NCBI GenBank assembly: GCA_000721275.1
Contig: JOFO01000020.1
Span: 1 to 64,000 of the forward strand
Direction of reading: 5' to 3'
Length of the DNA stretch: 64,000 bases
Origin: Microtetraspora glauca
GTDB lineage: Bacteria > Actinomycetota > Actinomycetes > Streptomycetales > Streptomycetaceae
Shown: piece by piece, positions 32,854 through 40,370 of the stretch
Layout of the letters: the number at the start of each line of letters is the position of its first letter
Numbering within the stretch: the stretch's first letter is position 1
Made by a program: the position numbers and the translations under genes
The notes under the pieces: generated by a model
Told to the model about the DNA's origin: nothing
What the model saw: the letters and a program-made list of their open reading frames with translations, nothing else
Database searches by the model: none

Positions 32854-35028
32854 ATGAGCGAGAGCACCACCATCCGCTGGGAGCAGGACGCCACGGGGAT
32901 CGTCACCCTCGTCCTCGACGACCCGAACCAGTCCGCCAACACCATGAACCAGGCGTTCCGGGCGTCGATCACGGCCGTCGCCGACCGCCTGGAGGCCGAG
33001 AAGGACTCCGTCCGCGGCATCATCTACACCTCCGCGAAGAAGACCTTCTTCGCCGGCGGCGACCTCAAGGACATGATCCAGGCGGGCCCCGAGCACGCCC
33101 GGGACATCTTCGAAGCCGCCATGGAGATGAAGCGCGCGCTGCGCCGCATCGAGACCCTCGGCAAGCCCGTCGTCGCCGCGATCAACGGCGCGGCCCTGGG
33201 CGGCGGTTACGAGATCGCGCTCGCCTCCCACCACCGGATCGCGCTCGACGCGCCCGGCTGCAAGATCGGCCTGCCCGAGGTCACCCTCGGTCTGCTGCCC
33301 GGCGGCGGCGGCGTCACCCGCACCGTCCGGCTCATGGGCATCACCGACGCCCTGCTCAAGGTCCTCCTCCAGGGCACCCAGTACAACCCGAAGCGCGCCC
33401 TCGACAACGGCCTGGTCCACGAACTGGCGGCCACGCCCGAGGAGATGATGGCCAAGGCCATCGCCTTCATCGACGCCCACCCGGAGTCCGCCCAGCCCTG
33501 GGACGTCCCCGGGTACAGGATCCCCGGCGGCACCCCCTCGAACCCGAAGTTCGCCGCCAACCTGCCGGCCTTCCCGGCCAACCTGCGCAAGCAGCTGAAC
33601 GGCGCCCCCTACCCGGCCCCGCGCAACATCATGGCCGCCGCCGTCGAGGGCTCCCAGGTCGACTTCGAGACCGCGCAGGTCATCGAGTCCCGCTACTTCA
33701 CCGAGCTGGTCACCGGCCAGACGGCGAAGAACATGATCCAGGCGTTCTTCTTCGACCTCCAGGCCGTCAACTCCGGCGCCAGCCGCCCCCAGGGCGTCGA
33801 GAAGCGCCAGGTCCGCAAGGTCGCCGTGCTCGGCGCCGGCATGATGGGCGCCGGCATCGCCTACTCCTGCGCCCGCGCCGGCATCGAGGTCGTCCTCAAG
33901 GACGTCACCGACGAGGCCGCCGCCAAGGGCAAGGGCTACTCCGAGAAGCTCTGCGCCAAGGCCGTCGCCCGGGGCCGCACCACCCAGGAGAAGGCCGACG
34001 CCCTGCTCGCCCGCATCACCCCGACCGCCGACCCGCAGGCGCTGGCCGGCTGCGACGCGGTCATCGAGGCCGTCTTCGAGGACACCGCCCTCAAGCACAA
34101 GGTCTTCCAGGAGATCCAGCACGTCGTCGCGGACGACGCGCTGCTCTGCTCCAACACCTCCACCCTGCCGATCACCGTCCTCGCCGAGGGCGTCGAGCGC
34201 CAGTCCGACTTCATCGGCCTGCACTTCTTCTCGCCGGTCGACAAGATGCCGCTGGTCGAGATCATCAAGGGCGAGCGCACCGGCGACGAGGCCCTGGCCC
34301 GCGCCTTCGACCTGGTCCGCCAGATCAACAAGACGCCGATCGTCGTCAACGACTCGCGCGGCTTCTTCACCTCCCGCGTCATCGGCCACTTCCTCAACGA
34401 GGGCGTGGCGATGGTCGGCGAGGGCATCGAGCCCGCCTCGATCGAGCAGGCCGCGGCCCAGGCCGGCTACCCGGCGAAGGTCCTCTCCCTGATGGACGAG
34501 CTGACCCTCACCCTCCCGCGCAAGATCCGCAACGAGACGAAGAAGGCGGTCGAGGAGGCCGGCGGCACCTGGGCCACCCACCCCGGCGAGGCCGTCATCG
34601 ACCGCATGGTCGACGAGTTCGGCCGCCCCGGCCGCAGCGGCGGCGCCGGCTTCTACGAGTACGGCGAGGACGGCAGGCGCGGGAAGCTCTGGCCGGGCCT
34701 GCGCGAGCACTTCACCAAGCCCGGGTACGAGATCCCCTTCCGCGACATGCAGGAGCGGATGCTCTTCGCGGAGGCCCTGGACACCGTCCGGCTGCTGGAG
34801 GAGGGCGTGCTGACCTCGGTCGCCGACGCCAACATCGGCTCCATCATGGGCATCGGCTTCCCCGCCTGGACCGGCGGCATCCTCCAGTACGTCAACGGCT
34901 ACGAGGGCGGCGTCGCCGGCTTCACCGCCCGCGCCCGCGAGCTGGCGGAGACGTACGGCGAGCGCTTCGCCCCGCCCGCCCTCCTGGTGGAGAAGGCCGA
35001 GCGCGGCGAGACGTTCACGGACGCCTGA
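32854..35028 (+). CDS. fadB: multifunctional enoyl-CoA hydratase / 3-hydroxyacyl-CoA dehydrogenase
   Basis: 724 aa, the normal FadB/FadJ length. The N-terminal crotonase domain (about 1-300) carries the oxyanion-hole segment FFAGGDLKDM and a conserved GLPEVTLGLLPGGGG. The dehydrogenase half begins with NAD-binding VAVLGAGMMGAGIAYS near residue 325, followed by a C-terminal 3HCDH region. It performs steps two and three of beta-oxidation. GGAGAAG precedes the ATG. Its 3' end overlaps the convergent MerR gene by 14 bases. Confidence 0.94.
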   Translation: MSESTTIRWEQDATGIVTLVLDDPNQSANTMNQAFRASITAVADRLEAEKDSVRGIIYTSAKKTFFAGGDLKDMIQAGPEHARDIFEAAMEMKRALRRIETLGKPVVAAINGAALGGGYEIALASHHRIALDAPGCKIGLPEVTLGLLPGGGGVTRTVRLMGITDALLKVLLQGTQYNPKRALDNGLVHELAATPEEMMAKAIAFIDAHPESAQPWDVPGYRIPGGTPSNPKFAANLPAFPANLRKQLNGAPYPAPRNIMAAAVEGSQVDFETAQVIESRYFTELVTGQTAKNMIQAFFFDLQAVNSGASRPQGVEKRQVRKVAVLGAGMMGAGIAYSCARAGIEVVLKDVTDEAAAKGKGYSEKLCAKAVARGRTTQEKADALLARITPTADPQALAGCDAVIEAVFEDTALKHKVFQEIQHVVADDALLCSNTSTLPITVLAEGVERQSDFIGLHFFSPVDKMPLVEIIKGERTGDEALARAFDLVRQINKTPIVVNDSRGFFTSRVIGHFLNEGVAMVGEGIEPASIEQAAAQAGYPAKVLSLMDELTLTLPRKIRNETKKAVEEAGGTWATHPGEAVIDRMVDEFGRPGRSGGAGFYEYGEDGRRGKLWPGLREHFTKPGYEIPFRDMQERMLFAEALDTVRLLEEGVLTSVADANIGSIMGIGFPAWTGGILQYVNGYEGGVAGFTARARELAETYGERFAPPALLVEKAERGETFTDA

Positions 35029-35752
35029 ACGCGGAGCGCAGCTCCTCGCTCAGCGACCGCTGGAACGCGGTGACGAGGGCCTGGACCACGATCGGCTGCA
35101 TGTGCGCGGACAGCGACTTCATGGCGGTCAGGTGGTCCGGGTCCTCCCCGCTCTCCCGGTACGGGTTCCACACCTGCTCCTGGAAGAGCCGGGCCAGCTC
35201 CTGGGCGGCGGACCGGGCGTGGTCGAGCAGCACGGTCCGCGAGGCCAGGATGGCGTCCTGCTCGATGGGCACGTCCAGCATCTCGACCCCGAGCCGCAGC
35301 AGCGACGCGTCGAGCCGGAACACCTCCGGATCCTCGCCGGCCTCCACCACGCCCATCGCGGCGAGCCGCGCGAGGTCCCGGTCGGTCAGCTCCCGCCCGG
35401 CCCGCCGCCCCAGCTCCCGCCGGGTGATCGTCTCGGCCGCCTCGGGCGCCCAGGACGCCACCAGCGCCCGGTGCACCGCGAGGTCCTGCGCGTTCAGGTC
35501 GTCCGGCAGCTGCTCCAGATACCGCTCGATCGCGGCGAGCGTCATGCCCTGCCGCTGGAGCTCCTCGATGAGCGCGAGCCGGGCCAGGTGCTCGGGGCCG
35601 TACCGCCCGACCCGGCGGGGCCCGATCTCCGGCGGCGGCAGCAGCCCCCGCGTCCCGTAGAACCGCACGGTCCGCACCGTGACCCCGGCCCGCGCGGCCA
35701 GCTCGTCGACGGTGTACCCGGGCGGAAGTCCCTCGTCGCTCGCGTCCTCCAT
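35015..35752 (-). CDS. MerR-family transcriptional regulator
   Basis: 245 aa. N-terminal winged helix YTVDELAARAGVTVRTVRFYGTRGLLPPP is the MerR DNA-binding signature, followed by a helical dimerisation region and a long C-terminal domain without metal-binding cysteines, so it likely senses an organic ligand. ATG at 35752. It converges on, and overlaps the end of, fadB and is a possible regulator of that operon, but nothing in the sequence proves it. Confidence 0.9.
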   Translation of the reverse strand: MEDASDEGLPPGYTVDELAARAGVTVRTVRFYGTRGLLPPPEIGPRRVGRYGPEHLARLALIEELQRQGMTLAAIERYLEQLPDDLNAQDLAVHRALVASWAPEAAETITRRELGRRAGRELTDRDLARLAAMGVVEAGEDPEVFRLDASLLRLGVEMLDVPIEQDAILASRTVLLDHARSAAQELARLFQEQVWNPYRESGEDPDHLTAMKSLSAHMQPIVVQALVTAFQRSLSEELRSAFRRP

Positions 35753-35804
35753 GGTGGAACAGTATTGCTGTCTCACCACCGCTGTAAAAGCCCCCCGCGA
35801 CGGC

Positions 35805-36344
35805 TCAGAGCGCGCTGTCCACGGCCGCGTAGGTGACGCCGTGGTCGGCCAGCGCCTCGGCGACGACCCCGCCGGCCGAGGTGAGGGCGAGGAGCAGGTG
35901 CTCGTCGCCGATCTCGCGGTCCTTGCGGGCCAGCGCGACCCGCAGCGACCGCTCCAGGACGCCCTTCGCCTCCCGCGAGAAGGTGGTCCGCCGGCCGGAC
36001 CGCCGGCCGGCGCCCTTCCGGTCGCCCGCCAGCGCCCCCGCGCCGTGCGCCTCCTCGACGCGGGCGACGATCGCGCCGACGTCGATGCCGAGCCCGGCCA
36101 GCGCCTCCGTGTCCGCCCGGGACAGCCCGGCCCGCCGCCGGGCACCGGCGAGCGAGGCGAGCAGCGCCGGCCGCCGCTCCGCCGGGCAGAGCCGCCCCAG
36201 CACCTCCGCCGCCCGGGTGTCCTCCCGGTCGAGCAGCGCCATCAGCAGGTGCTCGGGCGTGACGACCGGGTCGCCGCCGCGCTCCGCGTGCTCGGCGGCG
36301 CCCTTCACCACGGCGCGCGCGGCCTTCGTGAACCGCTCGAACAT
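35805..36344 (-). CDS. Clp N-terminal (ClpC-N) domain protein without ATPase
   Basis: 179 aa made of two Clp-N repeats: VTPEHLLMALLDREDTRAAEVL (first) and IGDEHLLLALTSAGGVVAEAL (second), joined by a basic linker. There is no AAA+ domain, so it cannot unfold proteins itself. Stand-alone Clp-N proteins are thought to act as adaptors or decoys. The ATG at 36344 overlaps the TGA of the HTH gene, so it is cotranslated with it and shares the leaderless promoter. Confidence 0.85.
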   Translation of the reverse strand: MFERFTKAARAVVKGAAEHAERGGDPVVTPEHLLMALLDREDTRAAEVLGRLCPAERRPALLASLAGARRRAGLSRADTEALAGLGIDVGAIVARVEEAHGAGALAGDRKGAGRRSGRRTTFSREAKGVLERSLRVALARKDREIGDEHLLLALTSAGGVVAEALADHGVTYAAVDSAL

Positions 36345-36553
36345 CACTGCCTCCCGTACTTCTTGTGGACGGCCTGCCGGCTGACACCCAGCTCGGTGGC
36401 GATCTCCTGCCAGGACCACCCCTGGGCACGCGCGGCGCGCACCTGGACGGCCTCCAGTTGCTCCAGCAGCCGCCGCAGAGCGGAGACGGCCCGCAGCCCC
36501 ACCCGGGGATCACGGTCCCCCGCCCGCGCGGCGAGATCGGTCGCATCGGTCAT
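36344..36553 (-). CDS. small helix-turn-helix regulator
   Basis: 69 aa. The C-terminal half is a clear helix-turn-helix (WSWQEIATELGVSRQAVHKKYG), and the N-terminal half is a helical region rich in Arg and Leu. It starts a two-gene unit with the Clp-N gene. The promoter overlaps two copies of a GTGTCAA-N6-TTGACAC palindrome, so the protein probably represses its own operon. It is small enough to be a single-domain repressor. Confidence 0.85.
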   Translation of the reverse strand: MTDATDLAARAGDRDPRVGLRAVSALRRLLEQLEAVQVRAARAQGWSWQEIATELGVSRQAVHKKYGRQ

Positions 36554-36554
36554 G

Positions 36555-36601
36555 GTGTCAATCTAGGTTGACACCCGGATCGTGTCAACCGTGGTTGACG
36601 C
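36555..36601 (-). promoter_or_regulatory. leaderless promoter with two tandem operators
   Basis: On the minus strand TTGACA and TAGATT (-10 at 36560-36565) are 17 bases apart, and only 6 bases separate the -10 from the ATG at 36553. Two palindromes, GTGTCAA-N6-TTGACAC at 36555-36574 (perfect) and GTGTCAA-N6-TTGACGC at 36582-36601 (one mismatch), overlap -10 and -35. They are spaced 27 bases start to start. Confidence 0.8.
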
Positions 36602-36627
36602 GATCCGGCGATGTCGGTGCCGCCGCC

Positions 36628-36633
36628 TACGGT
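36628..36633 (+). promoter_or_regulatory. -10 element of the macro-domain gene
   Basis: TACGGT ends 6 bases before the ATG at 36640, indicating a leaderless transcript. It lies on the opposite strand next to the HTH operators and could be controlled by them. Confidence 0.4.
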
Positions 36634-36639
36634 GCCCCC

Positions 36640-37125
36640 ATGGCAGAGATCACGTACGTACGGGGCGACGCCACGGCCCCCCAGGGCAAGGGCGTCCGGA
36701 TCATCGCCCACGTCTGCAACGACCTGGGCGGCTGGGGCAAGGGCTTCGTGGTCGCCGTCTCGCGGCGCTGGCCGGAGCCGGAGGCGGCCTACCGCCGCTG
36801 GTACCGGGAGCGGGCGTCCAACGACTTCGGGCTCGGCGCGGCGCAGTTCGTCCAGGTGTCGCCGTACCTCTGGGTGGCCAACCTGATCGGGCAGCGCGGG
36901 ATCCGCACCGGGCGGAGCAGTGGCGTCCCCGTGCGGTACGAGGCGATCGACGCGGCCCTCGGGCGGCTCGCGGACAAGGCCGTCGAGCTGGGCGCGTCCG
37001 TGCACATGCCGCGGATCGGCTGCGGCCTCGCCGGCGGGCGCTGGGAGCGGGTGGAGCCGATGGTGCGGGAGCGGCTGGTGGCGCGGGGGATACCGGTCAC
37101 CGTGTACGACTTCGGCGGGAGCTAG
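36640..37125 (+). CDS. macro-domain protein (ADP-ribose binding)
   Basis: 161 aa single macro domain. VRGDATAPQG, the Asn of HVCNDLGGWGKGF and the phosphate-loop segment MPRIGCGLAGGRW match the Poa1/TARG1-like group, which bind or hydrolyse ADP-ribose derivatives. It would act in the cytoplasm on ADP-ribosylated substrates. It is divergent from the HTH/Clp-N pair, with only the operator region between them, so the genes may be coregulated. Confidence 0.9.
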   Translation: MAEITYVRGDATAPQGKGVRIIAHVCNDLGGWGKGFVVAVSRRWPEPEAAYRRWYRERASNDFGLGAAQFVQVSPYLWVANLIGQRGIRTGRSSGVPVRYEAIDAALGRLADKAVELGASVHMPRIGCGLAGGRWERVEPMVRERLVARGIPVTVYDFGGS

Positions 37126-37169
37126 AGTCGGCGGCCGGTCCGCGTCGGCGGAGGGAACAGGGGAGTGGG

Positions 37170-37682
37170 ATGTACGCGCAACTCAGGGAGACGGCCGCGG
37201 AATTGGCCCGCATACTGTGGCGGGAGCACACGGTGTACCGGGAGCGGGGCGGCGGCGTCGTGATCCGCGGCGAGCACGTGCGCCGCTGGATCAGCCTCGC
37301 CCCGACCGGCGGCAAGGACCGGGCGCTGCTGCGGGCCGGCCGGCTGCTCGACGGGGGGACCACGGCGCCGGCCCGCACCGAGGTGGTGGTGGACCTGACG
37401 GCGCCGGTCGCCGAGCTGGCCACCGTCTGCCGGCGGATGCTCGCCGAGGTCGCCGCCGCGGCCGAGCCGGCCGCCCCCTCCACGGGACCCTCGCGCGCCG
37501 GACGCCCCGCGAAGAAGGCGAAGAAGGCGAAGAAGGCGAAGAAGGCCGACAAGAAGGCTGCGAAGAAGGCCGAGAAGGCCAGGAGCCGGCACACGGGTGC
37601 CGGCTCCTGGGTGGTGCTGCTGCTGGTCGGCCTGGCCGTCGCCGCCTGGGCGTACACCCTCTTCGGCGGCCCCGGTCTCTGA
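37170..37682 (+). CDS. membrane-tethered protein with Lys/Ala-rich linker
   Basis: 170 aa. Residues 1-100 are a globular, unrecognised domain. A low-complexity KKAKKAKKA-type linker (about residues 112-142) then leads to one transmembrane helix near the C-terminus. The linker is histone-tail-like and encoded by a 9-base tandem repeat. It could bind nucleic acid or acidic polymers at the membrane. The ATG at 37170 has GGGGAGTGGG just upstream. Function unknown. Confidence 0.7.
   Translation: MYAQLRETAAELARILWREHTVYRERGGGVVIRGEHVRRWISLAPTGGKDRALLRAGRLLDGGTTAPARTEVVVDLTAPVAELATVCRRMLAEVAAAAEPAAPSTGPSRAGRPAKKAKKAKKAKKADKKAAKKAEKARSRHTGAGSWVVLLLVGLAVAAWAYTLFGGPGL
37512..37547 (+). repeat. 9-base tandem repeat inside the Lys/Ala linker
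   Basis: AAGAAGGCG occurs three times in tandem (37512, 37521 and 37530), followed by AAGAAGGCC at 37539 and further degenerate AAGAAGG units to about 37580. Such a repeat can expand or contract by slippage and change linker length. Confidence 0.85.
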
Positions 37683-37692
37683 CCCCGGAGGA

Positions 37693-38676
37693 TCAGAAAC
37701 CGGTCACCGGGTAGTGGTCGGAGAGGTTGGTGTACGTGTACGAGGTGCCCCAGCTGGACACCGTCCACGGCGCGCTCGACTCCAGTACCACGTGGTTCGT
37801 CCAGTTCGCCGGGCGGGCGTGGCCGGCCCGGTACAGGACGTAGTCGAGGTCCTCGCGCGGGTCGTCCGGGTACCGCTCGGCCGCGATCGAGTTCAGCTCG
37901 GTGTCGAAGGAGTACGGGTGGCCGGTGCGCGCGTCCGCGCCGGCGAGCCCCGCGTCGGCGAGCATCGTGGCGTACTCGGGGGTGCGGGAGTCGACGTTCA
38001 GGTCGCCGGCGACGATCACCTGCTCGTCCGCCGGGATGTTCTTGGCGTCCAGGAACGCGTCCATCGCCTTGAACTGGCGGCTGCGCATCTGCGCCGCCTC
38101 GCCCGCCGAGCAGCCCGGGTCGGTGGACTGGGCGTGGGTGCCGACGACGTGGACCCGGCTGCCGTTCACGTCCAGGACCGTGTAGACGAAGCCCTTGTTC
38201 GAGTACCAGTCGGAGCCGCAGGCGTCCTTGTAGACGTACTGCTCCTTGCGGACGATCGGCCACTTGCTGAGGACGGTCACCCCGCCGTCCTCGGGCGTGG
38301 TCGCCGAGTACGCGCCGCCGGTCGCGTCCCAGCCGGTCTTCGAGCGGCCCATGACGGGGGTCTGGTGCGGGTAGGCCGCGGCGGCGGTCGCCTTGAGCAG
38401 GTCCGAGGAGGAGTTGTCGAACGCCTCCTGGACCACCACCACGTCCTGGCCCTGGAAGAACGGGGCCGCGGGGATCGCCCGGGCCCGGTGGTCCTGCCCC
38501 CAGTTCGGGTACAGGGTCTTCGAGAAGAGGAAGGCGTTGTACGAGAGCACCTTCAGGCGCGGCGCCTCGGCGGCGGAGGAGGCGGAGGAGGCCGGGGCGG
38601 TGACCGCCAGGGTGGCGGCGGCGAGCGCCAGCGAAAGGGCGGCACCGGGGATGCGGCGGAACGCACGGAGGGGCAC
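37693..38676 (-). CDS. secreted sphingomyelinase C-like phosphodiesterase
   Basis: 327 aa with an N-terminal signal peptide (about 1-35). It belongs to the endonuclease/exonuclease/phosphatase superfamily. Catalytic positions are visible: Asn in SYNAF, Glu in VQEAF, His in GTHAQS, the GDLNVD motif and the final SDHYPV. The sequence is like bacterial neutral sphingomyelinases, which release ceramide and phosphocholine. Streptomyces membranes lack sphingomyelin, so the target is external. It is divergent from the orphan AtpF-like gene. Confidence 0.9.
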   Translation of the reverse strand: MPLRAFRRIPGAALSLALAAATLAVTAPASSASSAAEAPRLKVLSYNAFLFSKTLYPNWGQDHRARAIPAAPFFQGQDVVVVQEAFDNSSSDLLKATAAAAYPHQTPVMGRSKTGWDATGGAYSATTPEDGGVTVLSKWPIVRKEQYVYKDACGSDWYSNKGFVYTVLDVNGSRVHVVGTHAQSTDPGCSAGEAAQMRSRQFKAMDAFLDAKNIPADEQVIVAGDLNVDSRTPEYATMLADAGLAGADARTGHPYSFDTELNSIAAERYPDDPREDLDYVLYRAGHARPANWTNHVVLESSAPWTVSSWGTSYTYTNLSDHYPVTGF

Positions 38677-38835
38677 GTGAACTCCCGTCGAGAGGTGGGG
38701 GGTTGGACTCGGCGCGGGACATACAACCAGCCGTGGTTACCTTCCGGTAGCCTCCAGGTGCCGGGAATCTGGACCGCGTCGGTCGAGCGCGCCAACGATC
38801 ATCGGGGTGTACGATTCGCCGCTTCGGGGACCAGG

Positions 38836-38841
38836 TAGAAT
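38836..38841 (+). promoter_or_regulatory. -10 element, probable leaderless start
   Basis: TAGAAT ends 7 bases before the ATG of the AtpF-like gene at 38849. No convincing -35 hexamer or ribosome binding site is present. Confidence 0.45.
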
Positions 38842-38848
38842 GCGCGCC

Positions 38849-39340
38849 ATGACGACCCTCGCCTCCAATGCCAAGATCTTCAACATGGACCTCGGTCCGC
38901 TCAACCCCGTGCTGGCTGAGCTGATCCTCGGTTTCGCCGTGTTCTTCCTGACCTTCTTCTTCCTGGCGAAGGTCATCCTCCCGAAGATCAAGCGCACCAT
39001 CGAGGAGCGCGAGGACGCCACCGAGGGCGCCACCGGCCGCGCCGACGACCTGCGTGCCGAGGCCGCGGAGATCCGCGCCCAGTACGAGGCCGAGCTCGCC
39101 GAGGCCCGCCACGACGCCGCCCGCATCCGCGCCAAGGCCGTCGAGGAGGGTTCCGCCGCCATCGCCGCCGCCCGCGCCGAGGGCCAGGCCGAGCGCGACG
39201 CCCTGCTCGCCGCCGGTGGCGCGAAGATCGCCGCCGAGCGCGAGGCCGCCGAGCGCGAGCTCAACGCCGACGTCGACGCCTGGGCCCGCGCCCTCGCCGG
39301 CCGCATCGTCGGCGAGCCGGTCGGCGCCGACCGCGCCTGA
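38849..39340 (+). CDS. orphan AtpF-like (F0 subunit b) protein
   Basis: 163 aa. One N-terminal transmembrane helix (about residues 24-44, ELILGFAVFFLTFFFLAK) is followed by a long charged coiled coil, as in ATP synthase subunit b. The segment EARHDAARIRAKAVEEG and the ending ALAGRIVGEPV resemble actinobacterial AtpF closely. The other atp genes are not here, so it is a stand-alone paralogue. It could replace the normal b subunit or act as an unrelated membrane coiled coil. ATG at 38849 is chosen over 38840 because of the -10 spacing. Confidence 0.8.
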   Translation: MTTLASNAKIFNMDLGPLNPVLAELILGFAVFFLTFFFLAKVILPKIKRTIEEREDATEGATGRADDLRAEAAEIRAQYEAELAEARHDAARIRAKAVEEGSAAIAAARAEGQAERDALLAAGGAKIAAEREAAERELNADVDAWARALAGRIVGEPVGADRA

Positions 39341-39358
39341 TCCGCGACCCGCACCACC

Positions 39359-39407
39359 ACGCCGGGGCCGCACCCGGGGCGAGAGCCCCCGGGAGCGGCC
39401 CCGGCGT
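39359..39407 (+). terminator. strong hairpin after the AtpF-like gene
   Basis: Arms ACGCCGGGGCCGC (39359-39371) and GCGGCCCCGGCGT (39395-39407) form a perfect 13-bp stem. A second stem nested in the loop extends it. Confidence 0.8.
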
Positions 39408-39479
39408 CGTCGTACCGCCGCCCCACGGGTGCACCCTGGAGGGGCGGCCACCGAGGCGAGAGAGGCAGGGGCCCCCCGC

Positions 39480-40346
39480 ATGACCACCACCGACGCCACC
39501 CCCGACCCCGCTCCGCCGCCCCCCGGGGGCGTGTTGTGGAGCGTCGCCGGCGACGTCCGCGCGCTGCTCATGCTTCCGGCCGCGCTCACCATGCAGGTCG
39601 CCCACCCGGCGATCGGCGCCGGGGTCGACGAGCACTCCGTCTTCCGCACCGACCCCTGGGGCCGCGGCGAGCGGTCGCTGCGCTCCGTCCAGCTGTGGGT
39701 CTACGGCGGCGACGAGGCCGCCGCCGAGGGGCGCCGGCTGCGCAGGCTGCACCGGGACATCCAGGGCATCGACGCCCACGGGCGGCGCTACCACGCCCTC
39801 ACCCCCGCCTACTACGCCTGGGTCCACGCCACCGGCTACCCCGTCTACCGGCACGGCCTCGCCCTGCTGCACCGCCCCCTCACCGAGGCCCAGGACCGCA
39901 GGCTGTACGCGGAATGGCTGCAGGTCGGCCGGATCCTCGGCATCCGCGACCGGGACATGCCGCAGACCGTCGAGGAGTTCTGGCCGTACTACCGGCGGGT
40001 CCTCGCGGAGGAGCTGGAGGCCACCGCCGTCGTCCGCGAACTGCTCGACCCGGACGCCCCCGTCCCCGCCCCCGACCGGGGCCCGCTGCTCCTCCAGCTC
40101 GTCCTGCGCCCCCTGTGGCCGCTGCTCCGCCGCCCCTTCCAGCGGATCCGCGCCTTCCTCACCGTCGGCCTGATGCCGCCGGACGCCCGCGCCGCGATCG
40201 GCCTCGCGTGGTCGCCGGAGCAGGAGCGGGCGCTGCGCCGCCTCGCCCTGGTCGTCCGGGCCGTCGTCCCGGTCCTGCCCGAGCGGCTGCGCTATCTGCC
40301 GCTCGCCCGGCGTGCCAGAGAGGCCGCCCGCCGCGCCGGGCGCTGA
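39480..40346 (+). CDS. DUF2236 (MpaB-family) oxygenase-type protein
   Basis: 288 aa, DUF2236 domain only, no EF-hands. It has the characteristic RRLRRLHRDIQGIDAHGRRYHAL motif and WVHAT with His116, a position that is Val in the EF-hand paralogue at 24443. The FWPYYRRVLAEELEAT segment closes the domain. Members include the heme enzymes Lcp and MpaB. No signal peptide is seen. It is convergent with a secreted aminopeptidase gene, 24 bases away. Substrate unknown. Confidence 0.87.
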   Translation: MTTTDATPDPAPPPPGGVLWSVAGDVRALLMLPAALTMQVAHPAIGAGVDEHSVFRTDPWGRGERSLRSVQLWVYGGDEAAAEGRRLRRLHRDIQGIDAHGRRYHALTPAYYAWVHATGYPVYRHGLALLHRPLTEAQDRRLYAEWLQVGRILGIRDRDMPQTVEEFWPYYRRVLAEELEATAVVRELLDPDAPVPAPDRGPLLLQLVLRPLWPLLRRPFQRIRAFLTVGLMPPDARAAIGLAWSPEQERALRRLALVVRAVVPVLPERLRYLPLARRAREAARRAGR

Positions 40347-40370
40347 CGGACGGCCTCCCCGGACGGCGGC

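Noticed and set aside
35759..35771. ACAG-TATTG-CTGT repeat just upstream of the MerR gene as operator
   Set aside because: Only 4-bp arms, so too weak to list as a site.
37512..37580. Tandem repeat considered as a CRISPR-like array
   Set aside because: Units are contiguous, in coding frame, and without spacers.
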